The translations under genes and the position numbers were made by a program. DNA of 64,000 bases, taken from Lophius americanus. Taxonomy: Eukaryota; Chordata; Actinopteri; Lophiiformes; Lophiidae. The DNA lies in NCBI GenBank assembly GCA_037951165.1, contig JBBDHG010000541.1:132085-196084 (forward strand). The letters are read 5' to 3'. Each line of letters begins with the position of its first letter. The stretch's first letter is position 1. This document shows positions 58,225-64,000 of the stretch, piece by piece. The notes under the pieces were generated by a model that did no database searches, was not told the DNA's origin, and was given only the letters and a program-made list of their open reading frames with translations.

Positions 58225-59654
58225 ATTTTAGCACTTTGAGATTTTATTTGATTGTGCATTATAAATTAAATTTATTATTATGATTATTATTATTATTGTT
58301 TATACATATAAATATATTTAGATTTAAGATTTAAAAATAAATAATTAGATCCAATATTTAATTTTTTTTCCTTTAATATTTACATTTAGCATGTCAATTT
58401 AATATTTAGATGTAAAAGTCAGGTTTAACATTCAGGTTTATTATTTAATCTTTAGATTTATAAGTAGGGTTTAATATTGATTTTTTTTTTTTGCAGCATG
58501 CCATAAAGCAGCTTGCGGCGACTTCATGGGTCGACTTCAACTCCGGCTGAAGACGATGAGCAGAGGAGAGGAAGGCTCCTCAAAAGGAGTAAAATAACTT
58601 CCACGTCATGGTGGAAAATAGGCCGACGCCCTTCCTGGGCGAAAAAATGGCAAATAATTTCACGGCTCACGGCGCCCTCTCTCATTTTCCCGCCCGGCAC
58701 ATTTGTTGCCTTCGGGACGGTAAATCCACGACGACTGGATGATGTTTGAATTCGCTCCGGTTTCAGCTGCGTCACGCCGGTTCTCCTCCTCCTCATCAGG
58801 AGCGAAGAAGGAGAAACCATTTATATGCAGAAAGAACCCAAAATCAAATCTAATCCGTCGCTGCTGAAATCATTATTTTGGTGGAAAAGGGGTATGAGTC
58901 CTCTGCAGTAAGGCAGAACCATATGGGCCCCCCCCAAACCGGAACCATCGTTTGTTGCCTGATAATATTTTAAGCACCTTGCACTAATGACCCGCCGGAG
59001 AATCTGGACTTTGCATCGTCTGTCTGTTTGTTTCAAGTCGCCGATTGTGTCTGGCGGCTGATTGGTGACCACCAAGAGGGAGGGGTCACCCGAGACCAGA
59101 CTCTGATCCCAGCAGGGTCTCCCCTTCAGGTGTCACCACCATCTGCCGCTGTCAATCACAGGCTCGCAGGGAATGTGTGTGAACGGTGTCTCTGGTGATC
59201 TTTCCTGAGAGCAGCTCTAAATATACCGGCTGACATGTTCCGCCACAGCGGGGGGGGGGGGTGGGGGGGTGGGGGGGTGAACTGGGATTTTGGGTCCTGA
59301 GGATTGATGGCAGATCCAGCACCACGGTGAAAGTACATAATCCCTCCACCAGCTGGCTCGGCCCACACTGCATGTTTCTTCCTCACCGGGCCGTCAGCAG
59401 AGAGAGAAAGCAGCGTTTCATGGAGTGCGAGTGTGATCGGAACCCAAACGGCTTCACGCACCTCTTTGTGGTCCAACACGGATGGACTCTGTTTCACCCG
59501 CAGGGAGAGTGAGAGTGGAACGATTAGAGGGATGCGCTCAGGACCAGCTGAGGTTCTGATGTATGAGCCTCTTGTCTCCAACCAGGCTGAACAATCTGCT
59601 GACTTTCTACTAATCGGATGTGTGACGTTTACATAGTTCAGGGAAATTCAAACT

Positions 59655-59832
59655 ATATCCTCTCTATCGGAATATTGGGAGGAAACCCTGGAGTAGACCC
59701 CAGACTCACTGCAAGGACTGAATATAGATTATCAGATCTGGGAACGCCTCAGGGTCTCACAGCATGAGCTGGAGAGAGTTGCTGGAGAGAGGGACGTCTG
59801 GAAAACCCTTCTTAGCCACCGTGACCCAACCA
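59655..59832 (+). mobile_element. LINE 3' end (L2/Rex1-like) leading into a TGGA array
   Basis: Contains ggaggaaaccctggagtaga, ctgggaacgcctcagggtct, gagctggagagagttgctgg and agagagggacgtctgg, then runs directly into the (TGGA)n array, the normal 3' tail of this family. Confidence 0.75.
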
Positions 59833-60760
59833 CTGGATGGATGGATGGATGGATGGATGGATGGATGGATGGATGGATGGATGGATGGATGGATGGTGGG
59901 ATGAATAGATGGATGGATGGATGGATGGATGGATGGTGGGATGGATGAATGGTCGGATGGATGATGGGATGAATAGATGGATGGATGGATGGATGGATGA
60001 ATGGTCGGATGGATGGTGGGATGAATAGATGGATGGATGGATGGATGGATGGATGGATGGAGGGATGGATGGTGGGATGAATAGATGAATGGATGGATGG
60101 ATGGATGGATGAATGGTCGGATGGATGATGGGATGAATAGATGGATGGATGGATGGATGGATGGATGAATGGTCGGATGGATGGTGGGATGAATAGATGG
60201 ATGGATGGATGGATGGATGGATGAATGGATGGATGGGTGGATGGATGGATGATCTAAAGGTGGATGGATGGATGGATGTATAGATGGATGGATGTATAGA
60301 TGGATGGATGTATAGATGGATGGATGTATAGATGGATGGATGTATAGATGGATGGATGTATAGATGGATGGATGATGTAAAGGTGGATGGATGGATGTAT
60401 AGATGGATGGATGAATAGATGGATGGATGGATGGATGGATGGATGAATGGTCGGATGGATGGTGGGATGAATAGATGGACGGATGGATGGATGGATGGAG
60501 GGATGGATGGTGGGATGAATAGATGGATGGATGGATGGATGGATGGATGAATGGTCGGATGGATGGTGGGATGAATAGATGGATGGATGGATGGATGTAT
60601 AGATGGATGTATAGATGGATGGATGTATAAATGGATGGATGGATGATGTAAAGGTGGATGGATGGATGTATAGATGGATGGATGTATAGATGGATGGATG
60701 GTGGGATGAATAGATGGATGGATGGATGGATGGATGGATGGATGGATGAATGGATGGATG
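59833..60760. repeat. expanded TGGA tail array, about 930 bp, with higher-order structure
   Basis: A GGAT/TGGA tandem with recurring variants (ggtgggatgaatag, atgaatggtcggatgg, tgtatagatggatgg, and three gatgat(c/g)taaaggtgga blocks near 60249, 60370 and 60645). The variants recur as blocks, showing segmental duplication inside the array. It continues a LINE 3' tail. Confidence 0.9.
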
Positions 60761-61128
60761 GGTTATAGGGTTACTCGGCGGATCCATCACTGCCGACGGT
60801 GTTGGATCTTCAGCTTCAGACAGAACTCCAGGCGTCTGATGCCGCAGTGTTTGGGTTTGACTCCCGGCGTCCGTCCGTACACAGGTGGCTGATGGGAAAC
60901 GACGGAGCGCCCGGTAGAAAGTTTGAGTCCGGCTCTGAAGCTGGAAGCGCCGCTGCGCAGACTTTAACTCCCTAACTGGTCTAAAGTCGGATCATTGATT
61001 TCTTCGCCGTTGCCGAATAGTTTTCCTGCAAGATCATCAAATCTCTGACTTTGGGCTGAAGTCAAACTAAAGAGGGCGGCGAGAGAAACAAAGTGAGACA
61101 AAGAAGTCAAAGATTAAAGAGAGAGAGG

Positions 61129-61183
61129 GTGGAGGGTGGAGGGTGGAGGGTGGAGGGTGGAGGGTGGAGGGTGGAGGGTGGAG
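61129..61183. repeat. GGGTGGA heptamer tandem, about 8 copies
   Basis: An uninterrupted gggtgga series. Evenly spaced G3 runs make it a strong potential G-quadruplex on the plus strand. Confidence 0.92.
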
Positions 61184-62141
61184 ATAAAAAAAGATAGAGG
61201 CAAAGATGCTGAGAGAACTAGAGTCTGCAGCGTTTCCACTCCTCCAACTATAATTTTTGTGTTAAAGGTGAACTTTTGTTGCCGTTTTGCTTTTCGTTGC
61301 CGTGGCAACAGAGAAGAATCTTCTGAAGACGCCAACAACAGAGTCGCCATGTAAACCGGCAACATGCTATTCTTGTACCACCTGTGATAAACCCACATCC
61401 ATCCATCCATCTATTCATCCCACCATCCATCCATCATCCATCATCCATCCATTTTGATTAAAATCATCGGGGCTTCGGAGACGCAGATGTTTAGTCTGTT
61501 AACGACCGATAAAAACTGTAGAACCAGAACGAGAGTGGTCCGAGCACCGACCCCTGGGGTACCCCAGAGGTCACATTCACAGAAGGTGATCATGAGATCT
61601 AAAGAGATCCATCTTGTAAATAATAATAAACCGTATTTGTCATATTTGTGCTGAAGACAATTGTTGTCATGATGTTGTTGGAAGTTTTTTTTATCCGAAA
61701 AGTTTTTCCGGTTTTCAGGAAAAAGGAAAAAAACCTGCTTGGAAGGGAAAAAATGAAAAAGCATGGCGTCCCTGTGGGATTCGTTTGTAGGCGAGGAAGC
61801 TGAAGATGGGAAAATGAGTCCAGGTGACTGATGATGCAAAGGGGGAGGGATTTGTGGGCAAAGGAGGGCGAGTGGAGGAGGAAGAGGCGCGATCGATAAA
61901 CGGGGGGGGGGGGGATCAATCTGCTGTCCGAGGAGGAAGACTGATCAGGATGAAGGCAGCATTCATCACGAGGAAGCACACACACGCGGCCAGAGGAAGA
62001 CGCCCAGTTAACAACCTTCATCCCTCCCGGAGCATCATCTGCCTCATCAGCAGCCGCTTCCACCGACAGAATCCTGTTTTCACGACCCGCGAACGACCTC
62101 GGAATCAATTAAGCCGAGATGTTTACTAGATAAACAAAAAT

Positions 62142-62163
62142 CCCCCCCCCCCCCCCCCCCCCC
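62142..62163. repeat. poly(C) run, 22
   Basis: Uninterrupted C22. Confidence 0.95.
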
Positions 62164-63082
62164 GCTCTGGGTGCATTGGTATGTCCCATCCCTGCGGCGC
62201 GCCTTCAAACGGACGCTGTCCACTGTCACAACGCAGGGGGGTCCTGAGATAACATTCAGCCCCTCCTGGGTCGGGGTCCAATCATGGGCTCCTCTTTCAG
62301 AGTGGGTGGTCTTGTTTTCTGCTGACCACCAACAAAGGAAGAACCTTTAACACTTACATTTAAAACACGAGGCTCCATTAAAACTCAGATTGTGCTTTTA
62401 GTTTTCCTCAGGACGGGGAAGACGTACTTTTGGGTCCAAAGGAGGACCAGAACTTCTCTTTATTGGACCCATTAATAACACAATTTATTTATAATGCACT
62501 TTTCAAATGCTACGTCCTTAGCAATGCGTGCTACAGTAACTCCTCCGCAGGGGGCGGGCCTTCACTCTCCACGCGGTCTCTGATTCATCGGCCGTCCCCC
62601 CCTCAGACCGCGTTGGTAGGTTCTACCCGCAAACAGGAGCTCTTCGGTTCTGGAGGTGTTCTGACCCACTTGACTAGCACATCGCAAACGAACTCCAGTC
62701 AAACTTCGTAGAGATCCAGGAACATTCGTCGGAATTCAAATTTCAGTTTCGGTTTTACGATAAAAGTGGATTTTCACAACAAGACGCTGAAAACTTCAAT
62801 CACACATTTACCTCTGACTCATAAATCCAAATATTCTCATTATGTGGAATTATTTGTCTTTACTGATCAGTCAAGACTTCCGTAAACATCTGAACGCCGT
62901 ATCCCCCCCCCCCCCTCTACCTCACCTTCCAGGAGCCGTTAACCTCGTTTGGCCGCTCGCCACTTCCCCTTCACTTCCCAGTTCATCGGCGTCTGAGGGC
63001 ATTTCCTCGCCGTCGGCTAATTATAGCGGCGTAGGCCTCCTCCTTCCACTTCCTGATCCTGCGTTGGCTCGTCGGGACGAAG

Positions 63083-63112
<30 letters not shown>
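63083..63112. repeat. poly(C) run, 30
   Basis: Uninterrupted C30, the longest homopolymer in the window. Confidence 0.95.
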
Positions 63113-63114
<2 letters not shown>

Positions 63115-64000
63115 CTTTAGTGATAATTGAGCAGCTCTCAGCCAAGAGTTTAATGACTCATTTTCAAATTCCACACTTAAGAAAATTACTGACTCGGAAA
63201 TCGTCTGGGTTTTTAGTTTTTTTGTGTGTTTTTTTCAGCTGAGATGAGAAGGACTCAGAGTTTCTCCACGTTTCATCATTCAGGCTCCGAAAAAAAGGTT
63301 TAACACTACTATTTTTTTATTTTATATTTTTTTTACAGTGCAGATACGTTAAGAGAAAATTCTGGGAAACATATCAGCGACCCCTGAGCTGACCCCCCGC
63401 TGCGGGTGATGTAAGTGTTTTCTGCTCGTTGGCACCGTTTGAAATGTTTATCCAGCGCCGATACTATAAAAAGACGCCGGTTGAATGTTTGGAAGGCAAA
63501 GTGCAGTATCTGCGCGTGGAAGCTTCTGATCTCCAAGCTGCTGCAGCGGCGCTGAGCGGGGCGTGAAGGTCTCACGCCGATGAGTCATGGTTTCTTAAAC
63601 GAGACCACCTCAGGGGCGAAGTTTATTTCTAATGAGGGGAGATTTGTTTCCTGTCGCTCCAGCAGCAGCAGAGGGAAGAGGAAAAAGAAAAACAACAACT
63701 TGTTGAGTTCCTCCATCCACCGAAGATCCACAACTCTGAAATGAGGCTGATCACTCTGTGAGGGTTTCAGCAGCTCTTCCTGTTTTTAACCGTACGCCAA
63801 AGAGCGCCACACCTGTCGCCTAGCAACACCGACAGCTGACGTCCACAATTAGTCACCGAGACAGTAAAAGACAGTAATAGATAGAAATGTCTCTGAATGT
63901 CTCTGCCTGATGGTCAATATCAAACACCTGTGTGAAACAGGTCCTGTTCTCACTGTGAAACAGGTCCTGGTTAATACAGTGAACAGGACTGTTCACTGTT

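Larger units (their letters stand above)
60761..64000. other. intergenic DNA at right edge, no gene recognised
   Basis: Contains the GGGTGGA tandem, a short CCAT tract (61406-61452), poly(C) runs, and a possible conserved stretch (about 62940-63080). Near 62465-62530 a fragment resembles the 51.05 kb interspersed repeat. No exon was recognised. Confidence 0.55.

Noticed and set aside
60254..60790. 178-codon HPSIHPSI repeat frame
   Set aside because: Translation of the TGGA array.
40620..64000. Exons of FAM155A/NALF1, the next gene in human 13q33
   Set aside because: Looked for its cysteine-rich conserved segments on both strands and saw none; the gene probably lies beyond the right edge or has moved.

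Overview
The window is vertebrate nuclear DNA from a teleost fish. Its genes are split by GT-AG introns. It carries long CA/GT, GA, ATT and TGGA microsatellites, tRNA-derived SINE tails, LINE 3' ends and a decayed Tc1-type transposase of kinds common in fish. Both recognised proteins look like fish versions of vertebrate genes. The species cannot be named from the sequence; a percomorph-type teleost is a guess.

Two genes are certain, both on the minus strand. The first is an ephrin-B2 gene (efnb2, 2a-like). Exon 1 (signal peptide and start of the ephrin domain) has its coding part at 23130-23242, and exon 2 (most of the ephrin domain) is at 9031-9314. They are joined across a 13.8 kb intron. 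Intron 2 runs off the left edge, so the stalk, transmembrane segment and PDZ-binding tail are not here. The second is a complete arglu1 gene (268 codons plus stop) with four coding exons at 40063-40394, 36436-36661, 33148-33231 and 31698-31862. All exon phases agree and rebuild a full arginine/glutamate-rich splicing and transcription co-factor. ARGLU1 lies next to EFNB2 in the same tandem orientation in human 13q33, so this is old conserved synteny, with about 7 kb between the two genes here as well.

Layout: 1-9030 is efnb2 intron 2 with a LINE end, two SINEs and a TTAGC-type degenerate satellite. 9315-23129 is efnb2 intron 1, with microsatellites, a second TTAGC-type array, a three-copy 200 bp repeat and a duplicated-module zone at 17.4-21.7 kb. 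21.7-24.1 kb is a GC/CpG-rich promoter zone around efnb2 exon 1. 24.1-30.5 kb is intergenic, AT-rich and then dominated by tandem repeats (a 41 bp minisatellite, CA and ATT blocks, a GTGTAGTAT block and a 42 bp minisatellite). 30.5-40.4 kb is arglu1. 40.4-64 kb is the region upstream of arglu1, with no recognisable gene: minisatellites of 30, 23 and 20 bp, LINE ends, a possible RTE tail, a GC-rich island beside an AT satellite, a roughly 930 bp TGGA array grown from a LINE tail, and several stretches that look like conserved non-coding DNA.

The best leads are in arglu1. Intron 2 has a weak donor (gtaacg) and a poor acceptor tract, as expected for a regulated, retained intron. The exon 2 acceptor has an all-C tract of 18. 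A perfect 12 bp all-GC hairpin sits in the putative 3' UTR. Outside the genes, the unusual signals are repeated poly(G)/poly(C) runs of 18-30 bases, a perfect 18 bp hairpin in efnb2 intron 1, and an unusual density of unrelated minisatellites around arglu1. I did not find convincing evidence of a wholly new biological system.
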